NCBI RefSeq assembly: GCF_015354315.1
Contig: NZ_JADKYY010000004.1
Location: forward strand, 62,001 to 126,000
Direction of reading: 5' to 3'
Origin: Planobacterium oryzisoli
GTDB taxonomy: Bacteria; Bacteroidota; Bacteroidia; Flavobacteriales; Weeksellaceae
DNA: 64,000 nt
Shown: positions 9,196 through 17,926 of the stretch, in pieces
Numbering within the stretch: the first letter of the stretch is position 1
Layout of the letters: the number at the start of each line of letters is the position of its first letter
The notes under the pieces: generated by a model
The model's database searches: none
Told to the model about the DNA's origin: nothing
Seen by the model: the letters and a program-made list of their open reading frames with translations, nothing else
Made by a program: the position numbers and the translations under genes

Positions 9196-9525
9196 TTAGC
9201 CTCTTAACTTGTTAAAAATACTTACATCCACTGATTTGGTATTACGGTACAGCATGGCAATGATTGCCAGTCCTACCGCTACCTCTGCAGCAGCCACCAC
9301 CATGATGAAAAATACCAGGATCTGGCCGTGTCCGTCGCCGTTGTAGCTGGAGAATGCGGCCAAAAGAAGGTTTACGGAGTTGAGCATCAGCTCCACGCAC
9401 CCTAGGATAATGATTGCATTCTTGCGCAGCAGTACCCCAACTACTCCCAGGGAGAAAAGTACACTGGAGAGAATAATGAAGTAATTAAGCGGGACGCTCT
9501 GAATAAATGTATTGACTTCGCCCAT
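9196..9525 (-). CDS. nuoK: NADH-quinone oxidoreductase subunit K
   Basis: 109 residues with three membrane helices. The second helix contains the conserved Glu in LGCVELMLNSVNLLL and a second acidic residue follows in AAEVAVGLAI, both part of the E-channel between NuoH and the antiporter subunits. It lies 2 nt downstream of nuoJ and 5 nt before nuoL. Confidence 0.95.
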   Translation of the reverse strand: MGEVNTFIQSVPLNYFIILSSVLFSLGVVGVLLRKNAIIILGCVELMLNSVNLLLAAFSSYNGDGHGQILVFFIMVVAAAEVAVGLAIIAMLYRNTKSVDVSIFNKLRG

Positions 9526-9527
9526 AG

Positions 9528-10025
9528 TTATAAATCTCTTTTTCCGATTAATACCGCCCCTACGATACCTGCCAGGATCAGAATCGAGGCAAATTCAAAA
9601 GGAAGTACGTACTGATTGAAAAGCAGTCTTCCCAGATTCTTGGTAAGACCCACTGTGTAGTCTATCTGATCGCCCGCAAGGATGTTTTCCTTCACTCCGC
9701 GGAAGGCGCCAAGGATACCTACCAAAAGGATTCCTCCGGCAAACACCCCGATGAACTTTAAGGCATTGTGTTTTTTGCTTTCGTCGGCCTTGTTTAAATT
9801 AAGCATCATAAGGATGTAAAGAAACAGTACCATGATGGCTCCGGCATAGACGATGATCTGCACGATACCCAGGAACTGCGCATTGAGCAGCACGTAGAGT
9901 CCGGCGATAGAGAACATCGTTACGATAAGGGAAAGGATGGAGTAGATCGGGTTTCGGGCAAAGACGAAATAAAAGGCACTTGCCACAGCCAAAAAGGCTA
10001 CAATAAAAAAGAGTGTCTGTTCCAT
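9528..10025 (-). CDS. nuoJ: NADH-quinone oxidoreductase subunit J
   Basis: 165 residues, five membrane helices. The segment VQIIVYAGAIMVLFLYILMM is the conserved third helix (the pi-bulge helix whose rotation is tied to coupling in known complex I structures). The start codon overlaps the nuoI stop by one base (10025), indicating translational coupling. Confidence 0.95.
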   Translation of the reverse strand: MEQTLFFIVAFLAVASAFYFVFARNPIYSILSLIVTMFSIAGLYVLLNAQFLGIVQIIVYAGAIMVLFLYILMMLNLNKADESKKHNALKFIGVFAGGILLVGILGAFRGVKENILAGDQIDYTVGLTKNLGRLLFNQYVLPFEFASILILAGIVGAVLIGKRDL

Positions 10026-10573
10026 TATTTTACGGCCTTTTTTTGTTTTTCACTTTGTCTTGCAGTAATGTCGATACGGTTGTTGATATCCTCTACAAGT
10101 TTGTCTTTTCCATAGATGAACGAGCCTCTGTTACGCTCCACGTCCACCAAACGGTCCGTGAGGTAGATAGCGGATTTAGGACAGGCCTCTTCGCACATAC
10201 CGCAGAAGATGCACCGAAGCATATTGATCTCGTACATGGAGGCGTATTTTTCCTCGCGGTACAGGTGTTTTTCTTCCTTGGTGCGTTCGGCCGAAGTCAT
10301 GGTAATGGCCTCCGCAGGACAGGCTACGGCGCAAAGACCGCAGGCCGTACAGCGCTCGCGTCCCTCTTCGTCCCTTTTCAGTACGTGCAGACCACGCCAC
10401 ACTTTTGCGCGGGGCTTTTCCACTTCGGGGTAGGAAAAAACTTTTCCTTTAGGACCTTCGATGGCATGCCTAAGGGTGATGGACATCCCCTTGATTATGG
10501 CCGGAAGGTAGAGTTTTTCCATAAAGGTCATTTCCTTGTTGGAAACAACTTTGGACCTGTTGGTTAGTTTCAT
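10025..10573 (-). CDS. nuoI: NADH-quinone oxidoreductase subunit I (2 x 4Fe-4S ferredoxin-like)
   Basis: 182 residues. Two ferredoxin-type clusters: Cys75, Cys78, Cys81, Cys85 (CTACGLCAVACP) and Cys121, Cys124, Cys127, Cys131 (CIFCGMCEEACP), binding the N6a and N6b clusters that carry electrons to NuoB. A short N-terminal helical segment anchors it to the membrane arm. A 97-bp gap to nuoH upstream contains a small hairpin (TAAGCC AGA GGCTTA near 10603-10617) but no clear promoter. Confidence 0.96.
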   Translation of the reverse strand: MKLTNRSKVVSNKEMTFMEKLYLPAIIKGMSITLRHAIEGPKGKVFSYPEVEKPRAKVWRGLHVLKRDEEGRERCTACGLCAVACPAEAITMTSAERTKEEKHLYREEKYASMYEINMLRCIFCGMCEEACPKSAIYLTDRLVDVERNRGSFIYGKDKLVEDINNRIDITARQSEKQKKAVK

Positions 10574-10670
10574 CGTTTTCTATTTTTTATCTCCTTGAAC
10601 TTCTAAGCCAGAGGCTTAAGATCTTTGGATATTTCTAATTACGCTTTTTGTTGTTCTTGTATGCCTCTTG

Positions 10671-11732
10671 TTAGGATCCGGTAAGCAAGATCACTGCTCC
10701 GGTTACCACCAGATTTAAAAGAGCCAAAGGAATCAGTGATTTCCATCCCAGGTGCATCAGCTGGTCGTAACGGAACCTAGGGATGGTCCAGCGGATCCAC
10801 ATAAAGATTAGTATTCCTATGATGGCCTTGAAAAGGATGGCTACGATACTTAATATCCCTGCGATGTTCTCTCCGTAGTTCTCCGTAACCCAAGCAATTC
10901 CAGGGTAGTTGAACCCACCAAAGAAAAGCGTGGCGATAAGGGCGTTGGAAATGAACATATTAACATACTCTCCGAACATGTACATACCAAAATTCATCGA
11001 GGAGTACTCGGTCATATACCCATTGACCAGTTCCGATTCACATTCAGGAAGATCGAACGGGTGGCGGTTGGTCTCGGCAAGAGCAGCCACCAGGAAAATA
11101 ATGAAAGCCAGAGGCTGGTAGAAAATGTTCCAGTTCATACCGTCGGCCGGGATTAGCCCCCAAAGAAGACCGCTTCCCTGATCGGAAACAATTTTCTGAA
11201 GGTCCAGTGAGCCACTCATCATAATAATGGAAAGAAGCGACAGACCCATGGCCAGCTCGTAGGAAATCATCTGCGAGGAGGCACGGATGGCTCCAATAAG
11301 TGAATATTTGTTGTTGGAAGCCCATCCTCCGATCATCATGCCATACACTCCGATGGAAACCATTCCAATAAGGAACAGTACACCTATGTCTACGTTGGCT
11401 ACCTGAATGGAAAAGCTCTCTCCACCGATGTTAAGGCTCTGCCCCCAAGGAATGACTGCCCCGGTGATAAGTGCAATAAACATGGTGATGGAAGGGCCCA
11501 GGATAAAAAGAAACTTTTCGGCTCCATTGGGAATAAATCCTTCCTTGAAAAACAGCTTTCCTCCGTCGGCAAGGGGCTGCAGAAGACCAAAAGGTCCTGC
11601 GCGGTTGGGTCCGATACGGTCCTGCAAGAGCGCTGCCACCTTACGTTCTCCCCAGGTGGAGTAGGCCGCAATTCCCAAGGATACGGCAAAGAGGGTTACT
11701 ACCAGTATGATTTTAAAAGTAAGTAAATCCAT
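10671..11732 (-). CDS. nuoH: NADH-quinone oxidoreductase subunit H
   Basis: 353 residues, eight to nine membrane helices. The motif RIGPNRAGPFGLLQPLADG is the quinone-cavity signature of NuoH, and FDLPECESELVNGY is the acidic loop lining the start of the E-channel. This subunit connects the quinone site in the peripheral arm to the membrane arm. 74 nt separate it from nuoG and 97 nt from nuoI, the two widest gaps within the operon. Confidence 0.96.
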   Translation of the reverse strand: MDLLTFKIILVVTLFAVSLGIAAYSTWGERKVAALLQDRIGPNRAGPFGLLQPLADGGKLFFKEGFIPNGAEKFLFILGPSITMFIALITGAVIPWGQSLNIGGESFSIQVANVDIGVLFLIGMVSIGVYGMMIGGWASNNKYSLIGAIRASSQMISYELAMGLSLLSIIMMSGSLDLQKIVSDQGSGLLWGLIPADGMNWNIFYQPLAFIIFLVAALAETNRHPFDLPECESELVNGYMTEYSSMNFGMYMFGEYVNMFISNALIATLFFGGFNYPGIAWVTENYGENIAGILSIVAILFKAIIGILIFMWIRWTIPRFRYDQLMHLGWKSLIPLALLNLVVTGAVILLTGS

Positions 11733-11806
11733 AGTATGAGTTTTTTTTCTGCTTTTGGACTCTTAAGTGGATACGCATTAAAAGTCTGAAGCTTTAAAAA
11801 AGGGGT

Positions 11807-12823
11807 TTAAATTTGTTCGTTGGCCTCGGCCTCGTCCTTTTCACTTAGTTGCTTGGCCTGAAAATTATCCAGTAGCACAGGTTCGTCCTGTGGCTTTTGG
11901 TAGTGGTTCAGGGAGATTACCGAATGGCGGTCAATATGACGCGGCCCTTCAATAGTCCAGTACGAGAGCTCTTTCTTTTCGAAACGGCAAGAGTTACAGA
12001 TCCATTCCTCGCTTTCCCCATACTGGTTCTGACGGGTCGTTACGCGGATAATCTCATCGCCTTTCATCCAAAGAACGGCTTTTCCACTGCATTTATCACA
12101 GCTGCAGTGCGCATCCATTGGCTTGGTAAACCATACCCTTGAAGCAAAACGTGCAGTGCGGTCCGTTAAGGCTCCGACCGGACACACGTCGATTACGTTG
12201 CCAATGAAGTCGTTGTCCAGTGCCTTGTTCAGATAGGTGGAAATCTCTGCGTGGTCTCCGCGGAAGAGAATTCCGTGCTCGCGTTTTTCGGTCAGCTGGT
12301 TGGCTGCAATCACGCATCTGGCGCAGAGGATACAGCGGTTCATATGGAGCTTAATGTAGGGACCTATATCTTCCGGCTCAAAGGTCCTTCGTTCAAATTC
12401 GGTGCGGGTACGCTCCAGTCCGTGTTCGTACCCAAGGTCCTGAAGGTGGCATTCTCCCGCCTGATCGCACACTGGGCAGTCCAGTGGGTGGTTTACCAGA
12501 AGGAATTCAGTCACGGCCTTACGGGCTTCCTGGGTCTTTTCACTCTGTAGGTTCTTTATCTCCATTCCGTCCATCACCGTGGTACGGCAGCTGGCTACCA
12601 GTTTGGGCATAGGGCGCGGATCGGCATCCGATCCTTTGGAAACCTCTACAAGGCAGGTTCTGCAACGTCCTCCACTGGTCTCCAGGGGTTTGTAGTAGCA
12701 CATGGCTGGGGGTACGGATTTTCCACCGATGGCACGAGCCGCCTCCAGGATGGTAGTGCCGGGAGCCACCTCGACGGTCTGTCCGTCTACGGTGACTTTG
12801 AATTTTTTCACTTCTTCGCTCAT
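11807..12823 (-). CDS. nuoG: NADH-quinone oxidoreductase subunit G, short form lacking the molybdopterin-like domain
   Basis: 338 residues against about 900 in E. coli. Residues 1-80 are a [2Fe-2S] domain (Cys42, Cys54, Cys57, Cys79), then a His-Cys3 cluster motif (His112, Cys116, Cys119, Cys125) and a [4Fe-4S] motif (Cys164, Cys167, Cys170, Cys214). A further Cys set (240, 242, 245, 276, 279) resembles the start of the Fe4S4-molybdopterin domain, but the chain then ends. This truncated NuoG is the usual form in Flavobacteriia (known of the family), so it is not a pseudogene. It relays electrons from NuoF towards NuoI. Confidence 0.92.
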   Translation of the reverse strand: MSEEVKKFKVTVDGQTVEVAPGTTILEAARAIGGKSVPPAMCYYKPLETSGGRCRTCLVEVSKGSDADPRPMPKLVASCRTTVMDGMEIKNLQSEKTQEARKAVTEFLLVNHPLDCPVCDQAGECHLQDLGYEHGLERTRTEFERRTFEPEDIGPYIKLHMNRCILCARCVIAANQLTEKREHGILFRGDHAEISTYLNKALDNDFIGNVIDVCPVGALTDRTARFASRVWFTKPMDAHCSCDKCSGKAVLWMKGDEIIRVTTRQNQYGESEEWICNSCRFEKKELSYWTIEGPRHIDRHSVISLNHYQKPQDEPVLLDNFQAKQLSEKDEAEANEQI

Positions 12824-12882
12824 AATTTTATGCGTTGAGTCTGTTTGCTCTAAAGCATCGTTTTTTAGTTCACGTGGGTCTT

Positions 12883-14238
12883 TTAGCTCTGGCTAAGTAC
12901 CGGGATGGGATCGGCGTAGCCTGCAAGCCCGTAGTTCTTAGTTTGGGCCAGCTCAGGATTTTTCACATGCCATTCGAACTCGTCACGGAAGTGGCGGATG
13001 GCTGCGGCCACCGGCCACGCCGCGGCATCTCCCAGCGGACAGATCGTATTGCCTTCTATTTTCCTTTGGATATCCCACAGAAGGTCTATGTCTTCCATGG
13101 TTCCTTCTCCCATTTCAATTTTTTTCAGGATCTTGTACATCCACGGAGTACCTTCCCTGCACGGGGTACACTGCCCGCAGCTTTCGTGGGCATAGAACCT
13201 AGAAAGGCTCATGGTGTGTGCCACGATGCACTGGTCTTCATCAAGAACCTCAAATCCTCCCGAGCCCATCATGGTACCGGTAGCGAACCCACCGTCGGCC
13301 AGGGATTCGTAGTTCATCATTCGTGGCTCGCCGCTTATCGTCCTAAGCATCAGATTGGCCGGAAGAATAGGTACAGAAGATCCTCCAGGAATACAGGCCT
13401 TTAGTTTCTTGCCGTCTTTAATACCGCCACAGTACTCCTCAGAGTAGATGAATTCTTCCACCGAGATGGTCATGTCGATTTCATAGACGCCCGGCTTATT
13501 TATATTTCCACAGGCGGAGATCAGCTTGGTACCGGTGGATTTCCCTACGCCAATCTTGGCGTACTCCGCACCGGTGATATTGATGATAGGAACTACCGCA
13601 GCGATAGATTCCACATTGTTTACAACGGTAGGACGCTCCCACAGACCTTTTACGGCCGGGAACGGTGGTTTTAGACGTGGATTTCCACGCTTGCCTTCCA
13701 GAGATTCGAGCAGTGCCGTTTCCTCTCCACAGATATAGGCGCCTGCCCCACGCTGCACGTAGATTTCCAGATCAAAGCCGGATCCCAGGATGTTCTTTCC
13801 TAAGAATCCTGCGGCTTTTGCCTCGTCGATTGCCTGTTCGAGGATGTCCGGTATCCAAGAGTATTCCCCACGTATATAAATAAAGGACGTATTGGCCCCC
13901 AGACAATAAGACGATATAATCATCCCCTCAATCAAGAGATGGGGAAGGTATTCCATCAGGTACCGGTCTTTGAAGGTGCCCGGTTCGGATTCGTCGGCAT
14001 TGACCACAAGGTGTCTTGGTACGCCTTCAGGCTTTGCCAAAAAGCTCCATTTAAGACCGGTGGGGAATCCTGCGCCCCCACGGCCTCTAAGGCCTGAGAC
14101 TTTCACCTCTTCTAAGATTTGGTCCGGGGTCATGGCAAAGGCTTTTTCCACCGCCCCATATCCGCCTTCTCTGCGGTATACGTCGTACTGGCGGATGCCT
14201 TCTATGTGTGCGTCTTTTAGTAAAAGTTTTCTACCCAT
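12883..14238 (-). CDS. nuoF: NADH-quinone oxidoreductase subunit F (NADH- and FMN-binding)
   Basis: 451 residues. GRGGAGFPTG (residues 52-61) is the NADH-binding glycine-rich loop, NADESEPGTFKDR (residues 80-92) the FMN-site motif, and ESCGQCTPCREGTPW plus NTICPLGDAAAWP supply the four Cys ligands of cluster N3. It oxidises NADH and passes electrons through FMN into the iron-sulfur chain. It is 13 nt downstream of nuoE, its direct partner in the NADH-dehydrogenase module. Confidence 0.97.
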   Translation of the reverse strand: MGRKLLLKDAHIEGIRQYDVYRREGGYGAVEKAFAMTPDQILEEVKVSGLRGRGGAGFPTGLKWSFLAKPEGVPRHLVVNADESEPGTFKDRYLMEYLPHLLIEGMIISSYCLGANTSFIYIRGEYSWIPDILEQAIDEAKAAGFLGKNILGSGFDLEIYVQRGAGAYICGEETALLESLEGKRGNPRLKPPFPAVKGLWERPTVVNNVESIAAVVPIINITGAEYAKIGVGKSTGTKLISACGNINKPGVYEIDMTISVEEFIYSEEYCGGIKDGKKLKACIPGGSSVPILPANLMLRTISGEPRMMNYESLADGGFATGTMMGSGGFEVLDEDQCIVAHTMSLSRFYAHESCGQCTPCREGTPWMYKILKKIEMGEGTMEDIDLLWDIQRKIEGNTICPLGDAAAWPVAAAIRHFRDEFEWHVKNPELAQTKNYGLAGYADPIPVLSQS

Positions 14239-14251
14239 TTCTAGCTAAGAA

Positions 14252-14761
14252 TTAATCCAAAGCAATGGAACCCTGGCGGCATAGCTCCAGAATCTCATCC
14301 ACTTTTTCAGTAGTTAAATGTTCGTGATAAAATTTGCCTAGCTGCATCATTGGCGCATAACCACAAGCGCCCAGGCATTCGGCAGGCTTAAGCGTGAACA
14401 GTCCGTCCGGGGTAGTTTCCCCGTCTTTTATACCCAGCGTGGTGCGGATATGCTCCAGGATCTTCTCACTGCCCGAAACCATGCACGGTCCGGTGCGGCA
14501 TACTTCCAGTACGTATTTACCTACCGGCTTCATATTGAACATCGTATAGAAGGTAGCCACCTCATACACCTCAATCGGTTTTATGGAAAGCAGTGAAGCC
14601 ACATAATCCATCACCGGTACACTCAGCCATCCACCGAACTCTTTCTGCGCTAAGTGGAGCACAGGGATTAGTGCGGACTTCTGACGTCCCTCCGGATAAC
14701 GTGCGATGATTTTGTTCACCTGCTCCAGCGCTTCAGATCTAAAAGCAATCGTCTCACTCAT
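14252..14761 (-). CDS. nuoE: NADH-quinone oxidoreductase subunit E ([2Fe-2S], thioredoxin-like)
   Basis: 169 residues. Cys88 and Cys93 (VCRTGPCMVSG) and Cys129 and Cys133 (AECLGACGYAP) are the four ligands of the N1a [2Fe-2S] cluster in the thioredoxin-like fold. The protein caps NuoF in the NADH-oxidising module. It lies between nuoD (73-nt gap) and nuoF. Confidence 0.96.
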   Translation of the reverse strand: MSETIAFRSEALEQVNKIIARYPEGRQKSALIPVLHLAQKEFGGWLSVPVMDYVASLLSIKPIEVYEVATFYTMFNMKPVGKYVLEVCRTGPCMVSGSEKILEHIRTTLGIKDGETTPDGLFTLKPAECLGACGYAPMMQLGKFYHEHLTTEKVDEILELCRQGSIALD

Positions 14762-14834
14762 TTTTGGTATCTTTATTTGGGTTGCTGCGCATTTTTTAAA
14801 GGTGCGCTGCGCTTAAATTCGTAACTGTTATTCT

Positions 14835-16058
14835 CTATGCGTCCAGTTCCCCTGCAATCACATTCATCGAACACATGGTCAGTACCGCATCGGAAATCAT
14901 ACCTCCCTTGATCATCTCTGGATAAGCCTGGTAGTATATAAAACACGGTCTTCTAAAATGCAGGCGGTACGGGGTTCTTCCTCCGTCACTCACTAGGTAA
15001 AAGCCCAGTTCTCCATTTCCACCCTCAACGCAGTGGTATACTTCTCCTTTCGGTACGTCGGTCTCACCCATCACGATCTTAAAGTGGTAGATAAGGGCTT
15101 CCATATTGTTGTACACGTCGGCCTTCTCTGGAAGGTAGAATTCCGGTACATCCGCATGGAACGGTCCGTCCGGAAGATTCTTATAGGCCTGCTCGATGAT
15201 CTTAAGACTCTCCCAAACCTCGTGCTGACGCACCATGAAACGGTCGTAAGTGTCTCCTGCCGTACCTATAGGAACCATGAAATCAAAATCCTGGTAGGAA
15301 CTGTACGGACTACTTACCCGTACGTCGTAGTCCACGCCGGTAGCCCGCAGGTTTGGACCCGTAAAGCCGTAAGAGAGTGCTCTTTCTGCTGAAATAGGTC
15401 CGGTATGTATGGTCCGGTCCATGAAGATCCGGTTTCTTTCGTTTAGCGTACAGAATTCACCCCAGATTTTAGGGAATTTCTTCAGCCAGGTAGAGAGAAG
15501 CTCGTGGAACTTGTCGTTGAAGTCTCTTTCAAATCCTCCAATTCGTCCCATGTTGGTGGTCATCCTTGCGCCACAAACCTGTTCGTACATCTCGTAAATG
15601 GCTTCACGCTCGCGGAAGAGATAGGTAAGACCGGTAATGGCCCCTGCATCCATCGCAATTACTCCATTGCAGATCATGTGGTCGGCAATACGCGCAAGTT
15701 CCATCATAATCACACGCATGTAATCCACACGCTTAGGGGTTTCCAATCCAATGAGTTTCTCGACGGTCATATGCCATCCGATATTGTTGATCGGTGCCGA
15801 GCAGTAATTCATACGGTCGGTAAGGGTCGTGATCTGGGCAAAATTCCTGCGCTCGGAAATTTTCTCAAACGCGCGGTGGATGTACCCCACGGTTTGCTCG
15901 TCGTGTACGATGCGCTCGCCGTCCATGGTAAGCACATTTTCAAAAATACCGTGCGTGGCGGGATGGGTAGGCCCAAGGTTTAGGGTATAGAGCTGTCCGT
16001 CGATCTGGTCCTCGGAGCCCTGGTGGGAAATAATATGGGATAGTGCGTTGTCTTTCAT
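14835..16058 (-). CDS. nuoD: NADH-quinone oxidoreductase subunit D
   Basis: 407 residues from the ATG at 16058 (MKDNALSH). The frame is open up to 16124, but that start would overlap nuoC and add a basic tail not seen in the family. GPTHPATHG, the IGYIHRAFEK motif and a C-terminal region homologous to the large subunit of [NiFe] hydrogenases identify NuoD, which forms the quinone pocket with NuoB and NuoH. The His of GPTHPATHG lines that pocket. Confidence 0.95.
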   Translation of the reverse strand: MKDNALSHIISHQGSEDQIDGQLYTLNLGPTHPATHGIFENVLTMDGERIVHDEQTVGYIHRAFEKISERRNFAQITTLTDRMNYCSAPINNIGWHMTVEKLIGLETPKRVDYMRVIMMELARIADHMICNGVIAMDAGAITGLTYLFREREAIYEMYEQVCGARMTTNMGRIGGFERDFNDKFHELLSTWLKKFPKIWGEFCTLNERNRIFMDRTIHTGPISAERALSYGFTGPNLRATGVDYDVRVSSPYSSYQDFDFMVPIGTAGDTYDRFMVRQHEVWESLKIIEQAYKNLPDGPFHADVPEFYLPEKADVYNNMEALIYHFKIVMGETDVPKGEVYHCVEGGNGELGFYLVSDGGRTPYRLHFRRPCFIYYQAYPEMIKGGMISDAVLTMCSMNVIAGELDA

Positions 16059-16089
16059 AATGGGAAGGCTTTTTTTGTTTTTCTCGCCT

Positions 16090-16584
16090 CTAGCGGCCAA
16101 ACATTTTGTCGTTCTTATCCTCACGGGTGCCGTCCTCCAGACGGTATTCCTTCAGCATCGGGTGGTAGCCCAAATCTTCCATGTTGAGTATCACTCTTAG
16201 GTCCGGATGACCCGAAAAGCGTATTCCATAGAAGTCAAACGTTTCCCTTTCCATCCAGTTGGCAGCGGCGTAGAGGTCGGTCAGGGTCTCAAATTCCGCA
16301 CCTTCCTTCTTGGTGAAGGACTTGAGGCGGATCCTGAAATTCTCCTTCATGTTGTGCAGGTGGTAGATCACCCCCAGTTCCTTTTCCGGGTCCTGTGGGT
16401 AGTGGATACCGCACACGTCGGTTAAGAAATTGATTTCCAGGGAAGAATCCCTTAGGTGGTGAACCACCTTCTTAAGGTCCTCTTTTTTAATTTCCAGGGT
16501 AAGCATCCCGTAGGGTTCTGAAACGTGCAGTACACTTTCCGGAAACTCGCGGGTAATGGCTTCTAATACAAATTCGTTGGTCAT
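16090..16584 (-). CDS. nuoC: NADH-quinone oxidoreductase subunit C
   Basis: 164 residues; the 30-kDa subunit signature ERETFDFYGIRFSGHPDLR is clear. NuoC supports the NuoB-NuoD quinone module in the peripheral arm and carries no cofactor. It is a separate gene here (fused to nuoD in E. coli). It lies 31 nt upstream of the preferred nuoD start and 42 nt downstream of nuoB. Confidence 0.95.
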   Translation of the reverse strand: MTNEFVLEAITREFPESVLHVSEPYGMLTLEIKKEDLKKVVHHLRDSSLEINFLTDVCGIHYPQDPEKELGVIYHLHNMKENFRIRLKSFTKKEGAEFETLTDLYAAANWMERETFDFYGIRFSGHPDLRVILNMEDLGYHPMLKEYRLEDGTREDKNDKMFGR

Positions 16585-16626
16585 GGTTTGGTGGTGCTTG
16601 GATACGATATAACCTAAGGTTTTTGT

Positions 16627-17184
16627 TTACTTAATTCCGTAGGATTCCAGTAGGGCCTTGTACTGCGGCATGTCACGTCTGCGGATGCTCTCGCTTTCGG
16701 CAAGGGCCTGGACTTGCATCACGCCCTCGATAATTTGCTCCGGTCGTGGCGGACATCCTGGAACGTATACGTCCACTGGTATGATTTTATCCACGCCCTG
16801 GAGTACCGAATAGGTATCGAAAATACCTCCACTCGTGGCACATGCTCCTACGGCAACTACCCAGCGTGGCTCTGCCATTTGGGTGTACACCTGCTGAAGT
16901 ACGGGACCTAGCTTTTTGGAAATCGTACCGCAAATCATCAGCATATCCGCGTGGCGCGGGGAGAAGGAGTTACGTTCCATCCCAAAACGAGAACCGTCGT
17001 AGGTCGGGTTTAAGAAAGCCATATACTCGATTCCACAACAAGAGGTGGCGAAAGGCAGTGGCCAAAGCGAATATTTTCTGGCCAGACCGACCACACTGGA
17101 AAGTTTCGTGGCAAAAAAGCCTTCTCCTTCCAGTCCTTCCGGTGGAGTGGCATCCATGCGTATTACAGGTTTATTATCTGACAT
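16627..17184 (-). CDS. nuoB: NADH-quinone oxidoreductase subunit B (N2 cluster)
   Basis: 185 residues. Adjacent Cys49-Cys50 (ATSCCGIEYMAF), Cys115 (GACATSGG) and Cys144 (VPGCPPRPEQ) are the four ligands of the terminal [4Fe-4S] cluster N2, the direct electron donor to quinone. The first 20 residues are Pro/Gly-rich and variable. It is separated from nuoA by 60 nt. Confidence 0.97.
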   Translation of the reverse strand: MSDNKPVIRMDATPPEGLEGEGFFATKLSSVVGLARKYSLWPLPFATSCCGIEYMAFLNPTYDGSRFGMERNSFSPRHADMLMICGTISKKLGPVLQQVYTQMAEPRWVVAVGACATSGGIFDTYSVLQGVDKIIPVDVYVPGCPPRPEQIIEGVMQVQALAESESIRRRDMPQYKALLESYGIK

Positions 17185-17244
17185 AATGGTTGTGTTTTAA
17201 GGTGAATGTTAAAAATAGTCCATGGGCCTTGCCCCTGGTGCTCT

Positions 17245-17616
17245 CTAGCGGTCCCAATCCAGAGCGCCACGTTTCCATACGTAGACAAACGCCAGGAAGA
17301 AGATCGATACAAAGGTCAGCACTGCCAAAAAGCCTTGCATTCCAAATTCCCTGAAATTCACCGCGTAGGGATAGAAAAATACAATTTCTACATCGAAGAG
17401 TACGAAAAGTACCGCAGTAAGAAAATACTTCACAGAAAAGGGAGTACGTGCGTTACCTTCTATTTCAATACCGCACTCAAACGCTTCGTTCTTGCGCGTC
17501 CTGTTTTTGTCCATTTTAGGTCCTAAAAAGTGGGTACCCACTACGGACAAAAGGACAAAGCCCAAACCAACGAGCGCTTGGATTATAATCGGAATGTAAT
17601 TCTCAGGTAAATTCAT
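17245..17616 (-). CDS. nuoA: NADH-quinone oxidoreductase subunit A
   Basis: 123 residues from the ATG at 17616 (MNLPENYIP). The frame is open back to 17679, but that lies upstream of the -7 element at 17641-17648, so the extra 21 residues cannot be on this transcript. Three membrane helices; LFVLFDVEIVFFYPYA is the conserved acidic second helix. First gene of the 14-gene operon. Confidence 0.95.
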   Translation of the reverse strand: MNLPENYIPIIIQALVGLGFVLLSVVGTHFLGPKMDKNRTRKNEAFECGIEIEGNARTPFSVKYFLTAVLFVLFDVEIVFFYPYAVNFREFGMQGFLAVLTFVSIFFLAFVYVWKRGALDWDR

Positions 17617-17640
17617 AGCAAAACATTTGACAATAATGTG

Positions 17641-17648
17641 CAAATTTA
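17641..17648 (-). promoter_or_regulatory. -7 promoter element (TAAATTTG) of the nuo operon
   Basis: Minus-strand TAAATTTG matches TAnnTTTG exactly and lies 24 nt upstream of the nuoA ATG. No clear -33 TTG at the ideal spacing. Confidence 0.65.
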
Positions 17649-17734
17649 GTGAATTAAACTCCACTGACGAAATTTCCATCCGTTAAAAAAAAGCGCGCCA
17701 CGAAAGGGCGCGTCCTATTTAGAATGGATATAAA

Positions 17735-17926
17735 CTACTTGTATTGTTGGCGTTTTTTAAGGCCTTTCAGAACCCGGTAGGCAAGAAAGCCAATATAGAG
17801 AAAAAGTACGCTTGTATAGAGAATGCTTATGGCCTCATGGATCCGGGGCTCGGGATGGCGAAAAAACAGTTGGTAAGCAATAAAACCTAGTATTAATAGG
17901 CCGTAGAGAATTAGTGGTGTTTTCAA
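17735..17926 (-). CDS. Small two-helix membrane protein
   Basis: 63 residues with two hydrophobic segments (about residues 4-22 and 32-53) joined by a short charged loop (HPEPRIHEA) and ending in a basic tail (KGLKKRQQYK). No family recognised. Its ATG overlaps the stop of the upstream GNAT gene by 4 nt (17923-17926), so it is cotranscribed with that gene. About 55 nt separate its stop from the open stretch preceding nuoA. Confidence 0.6.
   Translation of the reverse strand: MKTPLILYGLLILGFIAYQLFFRHPEPRIHEAISILYTSVLFLYIGFLAYRVLKGLKKRQQYK

Noticed and set aside
11807-12823. nuoG as a truncated pseudogene
   Set aside because: All cluster ligands are present and the short form is normal in Flavobacteriia.
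16059-16124. Longer nuoD with 22 extra N-terminal residues
   Set aside because: It would overlap nuoC and adds a basic segment unlike the family; the ATG at 16058 gives the usual length.
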